Origin: Peptoniphilaceae bacterium
GTDB taxonomy: Bacteria > Bacillota > Clostridia > Tissierellales > Peptoniphilaceae
DNA length: 53,017 nt
Direction of reading: 5' to 3'
Assembly (NCBI GenBank): GCA_022779285.1
Contig: JALFST010000042.1
Coordinates: 1 to 53,017, forward strand
The translations under genes were made by a program, and so were the position numbers. Each line of letters begins with the position of its first letter. Positions within the stretch are counted from its first letter, which is position 1. The notes under the pieces are model-generated. The model saw only the letters and a program-made list of their open reading frames with translations. It was not told the DNA's origin and made no database searches. Shown here piece after piece: positions 52,391 through 53,017 of the stretch.

Positions 52391-53017
52391 ATGTCAGAAT
52401 TTTACTCAGTTCAAAATTATTGGAAGAGCATTTTACTTTTTTTCTTATTGGCTGCCACATGTTTTTTCCTCGTGGGATGTTCCGATAAGGAGAATAAGCA
52501 ATCAGATGTTGATCAGCCGGAAGTGTCAGCAGATTTTGTCGGAACCGGATATCTTCTTCCGGTTCAATATATAACATCCCTGATCACTGAGAAAGAATTG
52601 AAGGGAGAAGGACTTAAGCTTCATATTCAAATGAGTTTTGAGGATCGTATATTCTTTGCGGAAAATCAAAAAGGCCTCTCCTTGGAATTTCACTTAGTCC
52701 AGAACAGGGCAAATCCGAAACCTGCTATCCCTGTCAATAAACGCATACCACTGAAAATCTCAGCAGGTCGGCTGGCGAATATGGAGGAATTTACCCTGAA
52801 CGCAGATTCCGAGTTTTTGAGCGATGAAGAAAAGAAACTTCTTCGTGTTCCCCAGTCTGACTTGGCGGTTTTGGTTGATTTATATGATGTTGACGGGAGT
52901 CGCCTTCAATCCATGGCTTCACCTGTTTTCGAGCCTGAACGGAACAGCTCCGAAGAGAATACACCGGATTTTCCTCCGATCACTCAAAATGACACGGAAG
53001 AATATCGTGTTGTCGCC
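52391..53017 (+). CDS. Lipoprotein of unknown function, 3' end beyond window
   Basis: The frame from ATG 52391 stays open to the last base (209 codons). A long hydrophobic signal (SILLFFLLAATCFF) ends in the lipobox LVGC at about residue 30, followed by a charged linker (SDKENKQSD), so a lipid-anchored surface protein is expected. The visible mature part is acidic with no motif I know. GAAGGTGA precedes the ATG. A frame at 52311-52574 in another phase is only a shadow. It has its own promoter after the pur terminator. Confidence 0.85.
   Translation, partial: MSEFYSVQNYWKSILLFFLLAATCFFLVGCSDKENKQSDVDQPEVSADFVGTGYLLPVQYITSLITEKELKGEGLKLHIQMSFEDRIFFAENQKGLSLEFHLVQNRANPKPAIPVNKRIPLKISAGRLANMEEFTLNADSEFLSDEEKKLLRVPQSDLAVLVDLYDVDGSRLQSMASPVFEPERNSSEENTPDFPPITQNDTEEYRVVA

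Noticed and set aside
52311-52574. 87-codon frame overlapping the last lipoprotein gene
   Set aside because: It starts in the promoter spacer region, has no ribosome binding site, and is out of phase with the lipobox-bearing frame that stays open to the window end.
1-53017. tRNA genes, CRISPR arrays, insertion sequences, attachment sites
   Set aside because: I looked for cloverleaf-like segments, regular direct repeats, transposase motifs and terminal inverted repeats and saw none that hold up.

Overview
The window comes from a low-to-moderate GC, anaerobic Firmicute of the Clostridia type. The evidence is a SCIFF peptide with its radical SAM maturase, a Clostridia-style purine operon with single-chain PurL, QueH, MutS2, an AUU-started infC, and strong Shine-Dalgarno (SD) sequences with TTGACA/TATAAT promoters throughout. 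I cannot name the genus; a Peptoniphilaceae or Eubacteriales relative is plausible. No tRNA or rRNA gene, insertion sequence, phage gene or CRISPR array is visible, and no gene-free gap exceeds about 260 bases. The window looks like core chromosome with several unusual protein variants.

Layout. 1-4560: tightly overlapping asd-hom-thrC-thrB (aspartate semialdehyde to threonine). 4579-8206: queH, a free-standing B3/B4-domain protein, a RocB-like M20 peptidase and trmL. 8265-11676: a YhaO/YhaN-like (SbcD/SbcC-related) pair whose ATPase carries a membrane hairpin. 11758-18654: trxB, a membrane-anchored phosphoesterase, a MORN protein coupled to an OatA-like acyltransferase, pyrimidine nucleoside salvage (pdp, cdd) and a lipoprotein. 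18665-21904 (minus): SCIFF maturase, SCIFF peptide and a PLP decarboxylase. 22044-26924: a heterodimeric ABC exporter followed by a protein that looks like an ECF sigma factor with a membrane anchor. 26894-28396 (minus): IMP dehydrogenase of the Tritrichomonas type. 28497-40903: infC-rpmI-rplT behind an attenuator-like leader, then a TrmH-family methyltransferase, pheS-pheT, a U32 protein, mutS2, an unknown membrane protein and a TPR protein. 40913-52303: purE-C-F-M-N-purO-AICAR transformylase-purD-purL. 52391-end: start of another lipoprotein.

How it fits together. The pur operon encodes IMP synthesis apart from purB (not in this window; no purK is seen either). PurF has no N-terminal nucleophile cysteine, and the usual bifunctional PurH is replaced by a PurO-type cyclohydrolase plus a stand-alone transformylase. 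IMPDH in the same window takes IMP towards GMP. The points most worth following are the exporter plus tethered sigma-like protein (22044-26924), the cysteine-less PurF, the structured pur leader, the membrane-hairpin SbcC-like ATPase and the SCIFF locus.
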